Source of the DNA: an uncultured Clostridia bacterium
Lineage (GTDB): Bacteria > Bacillota > Clostridia > Oscillospirales > Oscillospiraceae
Direction: 5' to 3'
DNA length: 14,129 nucleotides
Assembly: GCA_937915065.1 (NCBI GenBank)
Contig: CALDMR010000090.1
Coordinates: 1 to 14,129 of the forward strand
The stretch's first letter is position 1. Each line of letters begins with the position of its first letter. The notes under the pieces were generated by a model, which saw only the letters and a program-made list of their open reading frames with translations, ran no database searches and was not told where the DNA came from. Shown piece after piece: positions 6,400 through 13,847 of this stretch. A program made the translations under genes and the position numbers.

Positions 6400-7668
6400 T
6401 CAGTTCAGCTTGTTCTGATGCTTCAAAATTTCGGAAACGGCCAGCAGAATGCCCGTTTTGCCGGATTCATAGGTCAGTCCGCCCTGCATATAGGCCACAT
6501 AGGGTTCACGCATGGGAGCATCACAGGACAGCTCGATGGATGCGCCTTGAATAAAGGCGCCTGCCGCCATAATGACCGGGCAATCGTAGCCGGGCATATC
6601 CCAGGGTTCCGGCGTGACATAGGAGTCCACGGGGGAGCCGAACTGGATGCCGCGGATAAAGGCTTTCAGCGGCTCCGGAGCGCCAAAAGAAATCATCTGA
6701 ATGATATCGTGGCGCACCGCCGAAGAAGCCGGCTCTGTTTCATAGCCCAGCAGTTCCATCATCCGGGCGCAGAAAATAGCAGTTTTTAATGCTTGAGCCA
6801 CCGTGTGGGGCGCCAGAAACAGCCCCTGATACATCAAGCGGTTATTGCCCAGCGTGCTGCCGCATTCTTTTCCGATCCCCGGCACGGTCAGCCGGTTTGC
6901 TGCTGCTTCCACCAGATCGTGCCGCCCGGCGATATAGCCGCCGGTGGGTGCCAGACCGCCTCCGGGGTTCTTGATCAGGGAGCCTACCACCAGGTCTGCG
7001 CCTACGTCTGTGGGCTCCTGTTCCTCTACAAATTCACCGTAGCAGTTGTCGACCATGATGATGCAGTCGGGATTGGCTGCGCGGATGCAGCGGCACAGGC
7101 TGCCGATGGTTTCCACGGACAAGGACTGCCGGGTGGAATACCCCTTGGAACGCTGGATCATGGCGATTTTAACTTTTTTATCGCTGACAGCCTTGGCCAC
7201 GGCAGCCTCATCCGGCAAGCCGTTTTCCAGCATATCCACCTGGCGGTATTCAATGCCGTACTGCTTCATATTGCCCGGCTCGTCACCCACGATACCGATG
7301 ACACTTTGAATGGTATCATAGGGTTCTCCGGTCACATAGCACAGGGCATCGCCGGGGCGCAAGTTGCCAAACAGTGCGCAGGTGATGGCATGCGTTCCGC
7401 TGACAAACTGTACTCGTACCACGGCGTCTTCCGTATGGAAGATATCAGCATAAATCTGCTCCAGAGTATCACGGCCCTTGTCGTCATAGCCGTATCCCGT
7501 GGTACCGGAGAACATATTTTCCGCAACCCGGTGGTTCTGAAAAGCTGCCAGCACTTTTTGGGTATTGTGCTCGGCAATGGCGTCAATTCGTGCAAACTGG
7601 GCGGCAATGTCAGCTTGCGCCTGATCGCGCAGTTTCAAAATTTCATCACTAAAACCAAATAAATTCAT
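6400..7668 (-). CDS. PLP-dependent enzyme, methionine gamma-lyase / aluminium-resistance (YnbB) family
   Basis: A 422-residue fold-type I PLP enzyme of the family named after an aluminium-resistance protein (Pfam Alum_res; B. subtilis YnbB). Visible marks are FSGTTGYGYDDKGRD (53-67), the cofactor-phosphate loop VSGTHA (89-94), MVDNCYGEF with the PLP-ring aspartate at about 207, and SLIKNPGGGLAPTGGY with the likely Schiff-base lysine at 233. Members are often labelled methionine gamma-lyase, but the true substrate of this branch is not settled, so the reaction should not be assumed. The ATG follows an AAGGATG site that includes the murD stop (ATAAGGATG); the gap is only 13 bases, indicating coupled expression. 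Neither the length nor any motif suggests damage. Confidence 0.93.
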   Translation of the reverse strand: MNLFGFSDEILKLRDQAQADIAAQFARIDAIAEHNTQKVLAAFQNHRVAENMFSGTTGYGYDDKGRDTLEQIYADIFHTEDAVVRVQFVSGTHAITCALFGNLRPGDALCYVTGEPYDTIQSVIGIVGDEPGNMKQYGIEYRQVDMLENGLPDEAAVAKAVSDKKVKIAMIQRSKGYSTRQSLSVETIGSLCRCIRAANPDCIIMVDNCYGEFVEEQEPTDVGADLVVGSLIKNPGGGLAPTGGYIAGRHDLVEAAANRLTVPGIGKECGSTLGNNRLMYQGLFLAPHTVAQALKTAIFCARMMELLGYETEPASSAVRHDIIQMISFGAPEPLKAFIRGIQFGSPVDSYVTPEPWDMPGYDCPVIMAAGAFIQGASIELSCDAPMREPYVAYMQGGLTYESGKTGILLAVSEILKHQNKLN

Positions 7669-7681
7669 TAAAAACGCATCC

Positions 7682-9079
7682 TTATCCCAAATGATTTACA
7701 ATTTCTTTGTATTTTTTACCCCGTTCCATAAAGTTGGAAAATTTATCAAAAGAGGTGCTGGCAGGGCTCATCAGCACCACATCGCCGGCGGAAGCATGCG
7801 ATGCTGCCGCCCGCACGGCGTCTTCAAAATCATCGATCAGCAGCACCGGCAGGTCATGGCTGTCATACCCCGGCGCATGAAGCACTGCTGCACAGATTTT
7901 AGGCACTGTGGAACCGAGTACGTCACCGCCGGTGAGTACCAGGAATTTCACATGGGCTACGATCTCCGGCCCCAATTCGTCATAGGGGACATCTTTATCT
8001 TTACCGCCGGCAATGAGGATCACTTTCTGCCGGAAAGAATGCAGTCCTGCAATAGTACGGCTGGGACTGGAGGCAATGGAATCGTTATAGTATTTTACCC
8101 CCCGCCATTCCCGAACCAATTCAATGCGGTGTTCCACGCCATTAAACGCTGCTGCTACCGCGCGGATCACTTCGTCGGGCACCAGATCCTCCACCGCTGC
8201 TACTGCCGCCATGTAATTTTCTACGTTGTGTACGCCGGGAATAGCAATATCTTTTATCGGGAGCACCGAACGCGCTCCCTCTGCGCTCCGGATTGCGATC
8301 GCGTCATCCTGCAGAAACACATGGCCCTGTTCCGGCGCCAGGCGGCTGAAAAAGACGACATGGCCAGGGGCGCGATCCGCGAAGGATCGTGTGATCTCAT
8401 TGTCGTAATTCAAAATGACCTTGCACTCCGCGCTCTGATGCAAAAACACATTGGCCTTGGCTTCCACATATTCTTCCATGCCCTTGTGTACATTCAGATG
8501 ATTGGGGGCCAGGTTGGTCACCACTGCGATTTCCGGGCTTTTGTGCATGGTCAGCAGCTGGAAAGAAGACAGTTCCAACACGGCCCAGTCCTCTTCTTTC
8601 ATTTTTCCGGCTTCTGCCAGCAAGGGGCGTCCGATATTACCGCCCACATGAACCGTTTTCCCCGCGGCTTTCAAAAGCTCTGCGATAATGGTAGTGGTGG
8701 TGGTTTTGCCGTCACTGCCGGTGACGGCCAGCATATGACAGGGACAGACAGCGAAAAAGATTTCCATTTCGGAAGTGATTACACCGCCCCGAGCCCGCAC
8801 TGTTTCAAATTCCGGGAGATCAGGCCGGATACCGGGAGAGCGGAACACCACATCCTGATCCAGATTTTGCAGGTAATCCTCTCCCAGCTTCAGAGTGCAG
8901 CCCCATTTTTCCAACCGGTCTGCCAGCTCGCCGAAAGCGGCCCGCTCTTTTCGATCGCAGGCCGTGACGGAAATGCCGTACCCCAATAGCAATTCGATGA
9001 GGGGCGTATTGCTCACGCCGATACCGATCACAGCTACACGCTTCCCTTTCAACGAATCCAGATACTCGTTCAGACGCAT
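7682..9079 (-). CDS. murD: UDP-N-acetylmuramoyl-L-alanine--D-glutamate ligase MurD
   Basis: Cytoplasmic Mur ligase that adds D-glutamate to UDP-MurNAc-L-Ala using ATP, the second peptide step of peptidoglycan synthesis. From the ATG at 9079 it has 465 residues, typical for MurD. It shows the N-terminal Rossmann-like UDP-binding domain (RVAVIGIGVSN), the ATP loop TGSDGKTTTTT with its lysine at 125, HVGGNIGRPL, ELSSFQL, TNLAPNHLNVH and the C-terminal ligase domain with YNDSIASSPSRT and LIAGGKDKD. These are diagnostic of MurD rather than MurC, E or F. The 9079 start is preferred over the in-frame 9112 because AGAGGG lies 10 bases upstream and because it aligns with family starts. First gene of the four-gene operon. 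Neighbouring murG/ftsW-type genes are absent, so it is separated from the classic dcw cluster. Confidence 0.97.
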   Translation of the reverse strand: MRLNEYLDSLKGKRVAVIGIGVSNTPLIELLLGYGISVTACDRKERAAFGELADRLEKWGCTLKLGEDYLQNLDQDVVFRSPGIRPDLPEFETVRARGGVITSEMEIFFAVCPCHMLAVTGSDGKTTTTTIIAELLKAAGKTVHVGGNIGRPLLAEAGKMKEEDWAVLELSSFQLLTMHKSPEIAVVTNLAPNHLNVHKGMEEYVEAKANVFLHQSAECKVILNYDNEITRSFADRAPGHVVFFSRLAPEQGHVFLQDDAIAIRSAEGARSVLPIKDIAIPGVHNVENYMAAVAAVEDLVPDEVIRAVAAAFNGVEHRIELVREWRGVKYYNDSIASSPSRTIAGLHSFRQKVILIAGGKDKDVPYDELGPEIVAHVKFLVLTGGDVLGSTVPKICAAVLHAPGYDSHDLPVLLIDDFEDAVRAAASHASAGDVVLMSPASTSFDKFSNFMERGKKYKEIVNHLG

Positions 9080-9117
9080 AAAATGCAGTCCCTCTTTTCC
9101 ATAAAATATCAATTCTA

Positions 9118-9146
9118 ATTATACCGCAAGCGGAGCTCTTTTTCAA
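9118..9146 (-). promoter_or_regulatory. Sigma-A promoter of the murD-ynbB-yunB-ligA operon
   Basis: On the minus strand TTGAAA (9146-9141), 17 bases, then TATAAT (9123-9118). It lies 38 bases upstream of the murD start. Confidence 0.85.
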
Positions 9147-9153
9147 TCCAATC

Positions 9154-9182
9154 TTGACTTTCCCTTCTCAATCCGATAAAAT
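9154..9182 (+). promoter_or_regulatory. Sigma-A promoter of rnpB
   Basis: TTGACT (9154-9159), 17 bases, then TAAAAT (9177-9182), each one mismatch from consensus. The predicted start near 9189 agrees with the first paired base of RNase P RNA at 9191. Its -35 box is only seven bases from the -35 box of the divergent murD promoter. Confidence 0.85.
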
Positions 9183-9188
9183 ATTTCT

Positions 9189-9540
9189 TCGAGTAAGCTA
9201 GACAGTCGCGCAGGCAGCGCCGAAAGGCCGTCTGTGAGGAAAGTCCGGGCTCCGCAGGGCAAGGATAACGGATAACGTCCGCCCAGAGCGATCTGAGGAA
9301 AAGTGCAACAGAGATATACCGCTGCCGGCTTTACCGCCGGCAGTAAGGGTGGAAAGGCGAGGTAAGAGCTCACCCGCTTCCCTGGTAACAGGGAGGCGCT
9401 GTAAACTCTATCCGGAGCAACACCGTGGGAGGACATGTGGCCGGCCCGGCCGTCCTCAGGAGGTGGCTTGAGCGCCCCGGCAACGGTGCGTCGAGATAGA
9501 TGACTGTCAAATACAGAACCCGGCTTACAGACTTACTCAT
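9189..9540 (+). ncRNA. rnpB: RNase P RNA (bacterial type A)
   Basis: The catalytic RNA that trims tRNA 5' leaders. The conserved P4 strand GAGGAAAGTCCGGGCTCC begins at 9236, and the matching 3' core ACAGAACCCGGCTTACAG begins at 9513. AGAGCTCACC lies in the middle domain, and GACAGTC/GACTGTC (P2) and GAGTAAG (9191-9197)/CTTACTC (9532-9538, P1) close the molecule. The order and the roughly 350-base length fit the ancestral type A form. The 5' end is set by the promoter and P1, so the ends are accurate to a few bases. Open frames on either strand across it are not genes. Confidence 0.96.
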
Positions 9541-9548
9541 TTTGATAT

Positions 9549-9590
9549 GAAGCCCGCTGCGGATTCCCGCGGCGGGCTTCTCCCCTTTTA
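9549..9590 (+). terminator. rnpB intrinsic terminator
   Basis: GAAGCCCGC-TG-CGG pairs with CCG-CG-GCGGGCTTC around a four-base loop. It is followed by TCCCCTTTTA, and starts about ten bases after the RNA's P1 helix ends. Confidence 0.85.
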
Positions 9591-9625
9591 TGGCATATAC
9601 CTCTGAAGCTGCTGCTTCCGGTTGC

Positions 9626-9665
9626 AAAAAATCCTCCGTATGACCAAAGTCGTACGGAGGATTTT
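9626..9665 (-). terminator. Terminator of the DUF1858-trmK-nif3-yebC operon
   Basis: A perfect 13-bp inverted repeat (AAAATCCTCCGTA / TACGGAGGATTTT, 12-base loop) lies about 60 bases after the yebC stop. On the minus strand it ends in TTTTTT, a standard intrinsic terminator. The flanking A and T runs mean it could also back up termination of rnpB from the other side. The remaining bases between rnpB and yebC hold nothing I recognise. Confidence 0.85.
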
Positions 9666-9727
9666 CTATCAGCTCGATTTTCTTACAGGGATCGACTTTT
9701 CCCTCAAATGACCACGGGAAATGGCGA

Positions 9728-10462
9728 TTAATCCTGCTGCCAGTTGTGGTAAACGTTCTGAACGTCGTCGTTCTCTTCCAGCATATCGATGAGTTTCTCC
9801 ATGTTGGTCACGTCCTCTTCCTTTTCCAGCACGATGTAGTTCTGGGGCACCATGGAGATGTTCGCTTCCAGGAAGGCGTAGCCCTTGGCTTCCAGTGCGG
9901 CGCAGACAGCGCTGAAGTCATCGGGCTCGGTGTAAACTTCAAACACGGGGCCTTCGTTGGAAATATCGGCGGCGCCGACTTCCAGCGCGTCTTCCATCAC
10001 CTTGTCTTCTTCCAGTTCGCCCTCTTCGTTGTCGATGATCAGGACACCCTTGCGGTCAAAGGACCAGGACACACAACCTGTGGCGCCCAGGTTGCCGCCA
10101 AACTTATCAAAAGCATGACGCACAGCGGGGGCGGTGCGGTTGCGGTTATCGGTCAGCGCTTCCACAATCACAGCCACGCCGGCGGGGCCGTAGCCTTCAT
10201 AGACGACGCTTTCGAAATTGTCGGTGTTGCCCGCACCCATAGCCTTATCAATGGTGCGCTTGATATTGTCGTTGGGCATATTGGCTGCCTTGGCCTTGGC
10301 AACGACAGTAGCCAAACGGGAGTTATTATTGGGATCGCCGGAGCCGCCTTCTTTCACGGCCACGATGATCTCTTTTGCGATCTTGGTGAACGCAGCGGAG
10401 CGCTTGGCGTCCTGTGCGCCCTTGGTTTTCTGGATGTTATGCCACTTAGAATGTCCGGACAT
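9728..10462 (-). CDS. yebC: YebC/TACO1-family protein
   Basis: A 244-residue protein matching the YebC family throughout, from MSGHSKWHNIQKTKGAQD at the start, through NMPNDNIKRTIDKA and YEGYGPAGVAVIVEALTDN, to the acidic C-terminal domain. The family was first described as DNA-binding regulators (YebC/PmpR). Later work on YebC/TACO1 proteins supports a role in translation at difficult proline-rich stretches; which applies here cannot be read from sequence. AAGGAGAGG lies about 8 bases before the ATG. It follows the nif3-like gene by 29 bases and is the last gene before a strong terminator. No oddities were seen. Confidence 0.96.
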   Translation of the reverse strand: MSGHSKWHNIQKTKGAQDAKRSAAFTKIAKEIIVAVKEGGSGDPNNNSRLATVVAKAKAANMPNDNIKRTIDKAMGAGNTDNFESVVYEGYGPAGVAVIVEALTDNRNRTAPAVRHAFDKFGGNLGATGCVSWSFDRKGVLIIDNEEGELEEDKVMEDALEVGAADISNEGPVFEVYTEPDDFSAVCAALEAKGYAFLEANISMVPQNYIVLEKEEDVTNMEKLIDMLEENDDVQNVYHNWQQD

Positions 10463-10491
10463 GGATGATTCCTCTCCTTACTAAAAAATAA

Positions 10492-11274
10492 TTACTTGGT
10501 AAAATAATGAAACACTTCCTGATGGGAGCGTGATATTTGAACGGTCAAAGCCGGGTATTGCTGCCGCAACGATGCGGCGAGATAGGGGCACACCACATTT
10601 TCGGTGGGGAAATGGCCGGCATCGATCACGTTCAGGCCCAGGGCCTTGGCGTCAAGGAAATCGTGGTATCCCAGGTCAGAGGTGACAAAAGTGTCGCAGC
10701 CCTTATTCAGTGCGTCGCGGTGATAATCCCAACAGGCGCCGCCGCCCACAGCCACGCGACGCACTGTTTCGCCGCCGATGACATAGCGCAGCCCTGTGCA
10801 CTCCAGGGCGTCATAAACCTGCTCTACAAACGCGGACATTTCCTGCGGCTCCGGGAGCATGCCCACGCGGCCGCAGCCGTCTTCTCCCAAGGGTTCCACG
10901 TCTGTCAGTCCCAAGGCAGCGGCCAGCAGATCATTCACGCCGCCGGCAGCGATATCCAGATTGGTGTGCATGCAGATACCGGAGAGCCCCTTTTGGATCA
11001 TTTTGGTCAGGATCCGTCCCTGGCAAGTATCATCACGCACGGTCTGCACAGGGAGCCATTTGCAGTTCATCACCGGATGGTGCGCAACAATCAGTTCTGC
11101 ACCGGTTTCGATTGCCTCGTCCACCACATCTTCCGTGATATCCAAAGCCAGCAAAACCGACCGGACAGGCTTCTGCGTCTGCCCCACCAGCAGGCCCACA
11201 TTGTCCCAGGACAGTGCCAATTCTTTGGGCGCCAGGGAAAACAAATATGCCTCAATTTCCTTGACTGTTGGCAT
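10492..11274 (-). CDS. Nif3-like dinuclear metal-centre protein
   Basis: A 260-residue member of the Nif3/YbgI (YqfO) family, which forms ring-like hexamers with a two-metal site per subunit. The proposed activity (GTP cyclohydrolase I type 2 in databases) is not well established. Conserved metal-site segments are WDNVGLLVG (23-31), VAHHPV with histidines 65-66, MHTNLDIA, TSDLGYHDFLDA and IDAGHFPTE near the C-terminus. It is the short form, lacking the middle PII-like insert that makes B. subtilis YqfO about 370 residues. The start follows AAGGAGG by nine bases and lies inside the end of trmK (23-base overlap), a pairing common in Firmicutes. Confidence 0.93.
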   Translation of the reverse strand: MPTVKEIEAYLFSLAPKELALSWDNVGLLVGQTQKPVRSVLLALDITEDVVDEAIETGAELIVAHHPVMNCKWLPVQTVRDDTCQGRILTKMIQKGLSGICMHTNLDIAAGGVNDLLAAALGLTDVEPLGEDGCGRVGMLPEPQEMSAFVEQVYDALECTGLRYVIGGETVRRVAVGGGACWDYHRDALNKGCDTFVTSDLGYHDFLDAKALGLNVIDAGHFPTENVVCPYLAASLRQQYPALTVQISRSHQEVFHYFTK

Positions 11275-11983
11275 GGATCCATTCCTCCTTCATCGCAGAA
11301 AGCTGCCCACAGACAGCGCGGTATCGGGCAGCTTGTGCCGCGTTTTCCGGCGCAGCGGAATGCTCCAACCCATGCGCCGCAATTTCCAGGCGGCGGATAG
11401 TCGCTGCCAGCGCAGAGCCTTGCAGCGGATCTTGCTGCAGCAGGATGCCGCCCCAAGCCTGGCCGGGCGTCAGCGTTTCCCTGGCGCCGCCGCCGGTGAC
11501 AGCGATCACAGGAAAATATGTATGGTTTTCATATACCAACCGCTCTGCCAAAAAACGATATCCCTGTTGCGCCAACCAGGGACGCAGCAACTCTGCCCGC
11601 GTCATAGGCTGCAGCAAAAGCAGGCAATCCCCCTTTTGTGTCCAGGGGGCGGCCTCCAGAATGGAGAGGATCGTCTCCCCTCCCATACCGGCAATGGTGA
11701 TCACATCTACCTCGCCGGGGGCAACACAAGCCAAGCCGTTGCCCAACCGGAACGACAGGGCCTCGTCTCCGAATCCCCAGCGCGCCGCAGAGGCCCGCGC
11801 CCGCTGCAGCGGCCCTTCGTTTACATCACAGGCTGCCGCAAAAACAATGCGCCCCTGCTGCAGCAGCCAGAGGGGCAGATAGGCGTGATCCGTACCAATA
11901 TCAGCCAACCGGCTGCCCGGGGGCACCAGGTCAGCCAGGGCTTGCAGGCGCTCCGATAAACAAAGCTGTTTTTCATGTGCCAT
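11252..11983 (-). CDS. trmK: tRNA (adenine(22)-N1)-methyltransferase TrmK
   Basis: A class I SAM-dependent methyltransferase that would methylate N1 of A22 in the D-loop region of certain tRNAs. From the ATG at 11983 it has 243 residues, normal for TrmK. The family opening LSERLQALADLVPPG leads to the SAM motif ADIGTDHAYLP (27-37). These are followed by AACDVNEGPLQRA, the diagnostic ITIAGMGGETI (95-105), and LLLQPMTRAELLRPWL. The C-terminal part forms the helical domain. An in-frame ATG at 12064 would add 27 residues unlike the family and encoded across a stem-loop; the 11983 start has GGGAGAGG just upstream. The nif3-like gene begins within its last 23 bases. Confidence 0.95.
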   Translation of the reverse strand: MAHEKQLCLSERLQALADLVPPGSRLADIGTDHAYLPLWLLQQGRIVFAAACDVNEGPLQRARASAARWGFGDEALSFRLGNGLACVAPGEVDVITIAGMGGETILSILEAAPWTQKGDCLLLLQPMTRAELLRPWLAQQGYRFLAERLVYENHTYFPVIAVTGGGARETLTPGQAWGGILLQQDPLQGSALAATIRRLEIAAHGLEHSAAPENAAQAARYRAVCGQLSAMKEEWIHANSQGN

Positions 11984-12008
11984 GGACTGTACCTCTCCCT
12001 GCTGCGGA

Positions 12009-12057
12009 CAAATCAAAGCACGGATCTTGTGCAAGACAAAAACCGTGCGTTGATTTG
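12009..12057 (-). repeat. Strong stem-loop between the DUF1858 gene and trmK
   Basis: CAAATCAA-A-GCACGG (12009-12023) pairs with CCGTGC-G-TTGATTTG (12043-12057) over 14 of 15 positions. The loop contains a further TCTTG/CAAGA pairing (12025-12036). No T-run follows on either strand, so it is not an ordinary terminator. It fills most of the 84-base gap between the two genes and may act as an RNA-processing or stability element. That role is inference. Confidence 0.6.
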
Positions 12058-12067
12058 GCTGCAATTC

Positions 12068-12277
12068 TTACTTGGCTTCCTTATTGGCTTCCTCGTTGAC
12101 CAGTGCCAACAGCTTATCCACGTCTACGCCGTGAACCATGCAGGCTTCTTCCACGGTTTCGCCGCGGGAAGAGGGGCAGCCCAGGCAGTGCATGCCGATG
12201 GACAGGAAAATGGGCGCAGTGTGGGGGGCGATATCAAGAATATCACCAATGATGGTGTCTTTTGTAATTTCAATCAT
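12068..12277 (-). CDS. DUF1858 domain protein (hybrid-cluster-protein-associated redox disulfide type)
   Basis: A 69-residue protein that is almost entirely one DUF1858 domain: ITKDTIIGDILDIAP, then FLSIGMHCLGCP (Cys31 and Cys34 as CxxC), a third cysteine at 46 in VEEACMVHGVD, and a short Lys/Glu tail. Stand-alone domains of this kind are found in anaerobes and are described as hybrid-cluster-protein-associated with a possible redox-active disulfide; the function is unknown. AAAGGAGG lies nine bases before the ATG and a near-consensus promoter lies just above, so it should be well expressed. It leads the trmK-nif3-yebC run but is separated from trmK by a stem-loop, so it may accumulate at its own level. 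The family call is confident; no role is claimed. Confidence 0.92.
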   Translation of the reverse strand: MIEITKDTIIGDILDIAPHTAPIFLSIGMHCLGCPSSRGETVEEACMVHGVDVDKLLALVNEEANKEAK

Positions 12278-12312
12278 GGCAAAATGCCTCCTTTATAAAA
12301 ACTTGCTTTAAT

Positions 12313-12341
12313 AGTATATCCTAAAAAGGTGCGTATTTCAA
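12313..12341 (-). promoter_or_regulatory. Sigma-A promoter of the DUF1858-trmK-nif3-yebC operon
   Basis: On the minus strand TTGAAA (12341-12336), 17 bases, then TATACT (12318-12313). It lies about 35 bases upstream of the DUF1858 start. Confidence 0.85.
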
Positions 12342-12445
12342 TATCAAATTCCGCATTTTCGCGGGAAAAGACATCAATTCTACAAAGTTTTTTTGAATCC
12401 GGGCCGAATACCTATCAATAATCCAAAAACGGGTGCACAGAGTGA

Positions 12446-12474
12446 AAGACATTTGCGGGAAAACCATGTATAAT
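12446..12474 (+). promoter_or_regulatory. Possible promoter of the flavin oxidoreductase gene
   Basis: A perfect TATAAT at 12469-12474 lies 38 bases before the start codon. The best -35 at the right spacing (17 bases) is AAGACA (12446-12451), a four-of-six match. The weak -35 suggests help from an activator or low basal use. The rest of the 235-base gap between the two divergent genes holds the facing DUF1858 promoter and nothing else I recognise. Confidence 0.5.
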
Positions 12475-12512
12475 AACGATGATTCAAGAATGATTAGAAG
12501 GGATGGAGTGCT

Positions 12513-13745
12513 ATGGCATTGATGAAAGGTAAGGTCGGTACAGCTCTGGAGCGGCCCATCCGCATCGGCCCCCATCTGGTTAAAAACCGCTTTGTGATTC
12601 AGCCCATGGAATGCGGCGACAGCGATTTGCGCGGCGGATTTTCCGAGGATACGCTGCAGCGCTATGACGCGCTGTTCCGCGGCGGCGCAGCTGTGGTGGT
12701 AATGGAATCCGTCACGCTGCAATATGAAAGCCGCGCCAGGAAGCACCAGCTGCTTTTGAATGTAAACGATCCGGACAACCGCGCCATGTGGGAGTCTTTT
12801 GTGCGGGATAAAAAACTGCGTTATCCCAATACTTTATTGATTGTACAGCTGAATCACAGCGGTGAAATTTCAGATGATACATTTTCCCAGCGCGTATGCG
12901 TTAAACCGATGCCTGGGTTTGGCGGAACATTGATCGATGAAGCCTATATCGAACAGACCATTGAATCCTATGCTCAGGCAGCCCGCTTTTTGGCGTCTAT
13001 TGGTGCAGACGGCGTGGATCTGAAGTTCTGCCATGGATATTTGGGTTCCCAGATCCTGCGCCCCTACAATGACCGCTGCTGGAAATACGGCGGTTCTTTT
13101 GAAAACCGGGCCCGCTTCGCGTTTGAACTGTGTGAAAAAGTGCGTTACGCCGTTCCCCACGAGAGTTTCCTGTTGGGCGCAAAGGTCAGCGTGTATGAAG
13201 GGATGGCCGGCGGCCAAGGCCATGCTGGCCCAAACAGCCCCATCATTGATCCTAGTGAAAGTGTGCGTTTGTGCAAGGGTTTGGAGCACCGGGGCGCCAG
13301 CTTTTTCATTGAGTCCTTGGGCAATGCCGCCTGCAGCGCGCAGCTGATGTGCCCGGACAAGAATGGGCCGGAAATTGTATACCAACACATTACCGCAGCC
13401 AAACTGCTGCGCAAAAATCTGCGGCCGGAAACCACTGTCATCTGCGGCGGCCTGTCTATTCTTCGCAATGGCCGGAACGGTATGCAGGGTGCGGAGCCGG
13501 AGAAGAACAGCCTGTTTTATTGGGGAAATACCTGCATCGATCAAGGCGATTTCGATATGATCGCTCTGGGCCGCCAGTCCTTTGCAGACCCTGCCCTGCC
13601 CACCAAATATCTCGGCGGCCAGCAAGGCGACATTCGCTGGTGTACCTGCTGCAATAAGTGCGGCGCTTTACTGGGCGCCCAGCAGCCTGCCGGCTGCGTA
13701 GTTTATAACCCCGCCTACACAGCGCGCTATCAAGCCTTGAAGTGA
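12513..13745 (+). CDS. NADH:flavin oxidoreductase / old yellow enzyme family, single-domain with C-terminal Cys cluster
   Basis: A 410-residue FMN-binding TIM-barrel protein. Family marks are RIGPHLVKNRFVIQPM (17-32), VQLNHSG (111-117), HGYLGSQILRPYNDR with YGGSFENRARF (174-202), CGGL (311-314) and IALGRQSFADP (350-360). Near the C-terminus CTCCNKC and a further Cys (377, 380, 383 and 395, spacing 2-2-11, then VYNP) resemble the [4Fe-4S] site of 2,4-dienoyl-CoA reductase (FadH, spacing 2-3-11). The protein ends at 410 with no C-terminal FAD/NAD(P)H domain, so electrons would have to come from a partner or directly from a nicotinamide cofactor. The usual family segment EIHGAHGYL reads DLKFCHGYL here. 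The substrate is unknown. The ATG is preceded by AAGGGATGGAG. It stands alone on the plus strand. Confidence 0.9.
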   Translation: MALMKGKVGTALERPIRIGPHLVKNRFVIQPMECGDSDLRGGFSEDTLQRYDALFRGGAAVVVMESVTLQYESRARKHQLLLNVNDPDNRAMWESFVRDKKLRYPNTLLIVQLNHSGEISDDTFSQRVCVKPMPGFGGTLIDEAYIEQTIESYAQAARFLASIGADGVDLKFCHGYLGSQILRPYNDRCWKYGGSFENRARFAFELCEKVRYAVPHESFLLGAKVSVYEGMAGGQGHAGPNSPIIDPSESVRLCKGLEHRGASFFIESLGNAACSAQLMCPDKNGPEIVYQHITAAKLLRKNLRPETTVICGGLSILRNGRNGMQGAEPEKNSLFYWGNTCIDQGDFDMIALGRQSFADPALPTKYLGGQQGDIRWCTCCNKCGALLGAQQPAGCVVYNPAYTARYQALK

Positions 13746-13774
13746 ACGCTGCATTTTGAAAATCAGTCGATTGC

Positions 13775-13833
13775 AAAACGGCCGTATTCGGGAAGTGCAT
13801 GGATCTGTGCCTCTTCCGGAGTACGGCCGTTTT
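13775..13833 (+). terminator. Long hairpin downstream of the flavin oxidoreductase gene
   Basis: AAAACGGCCGTA (13775-13786) pairs perfectly with TACGGCCGTTTT (13822-13833). An inner GGAAG/CTTCC pairing extends the stem around the tip. It begins about 30 bases after the stop. It has only four Ts on the right side, so it may be the first of two tandem terminators or a 3'-end stabiliser. Confidence 0.55.
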
Positions 13834-13847
13834 GAATGTGCAGACGC

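Noticed and set aside
7691..8989. A 432-codon plus-strand frame opposite murD
   Set aside because: Biased composition, no ribosome binding site tied to a family start, no motif; it is antisense to a complete MurD.
9143..9627. Minus-strand open frames of 85-97 codons across the rnpB region
   Set aside because: They cross the conserved RNase P RNA core and its terminator and have low-complexity products.
12321..12746. A 141-codon minus-strand frame covering the start of the flavoprotein gene
   Set aside because: It overlaps two promoters and the well-supported N-terminus of the flavoprotein, and its product has no family features.
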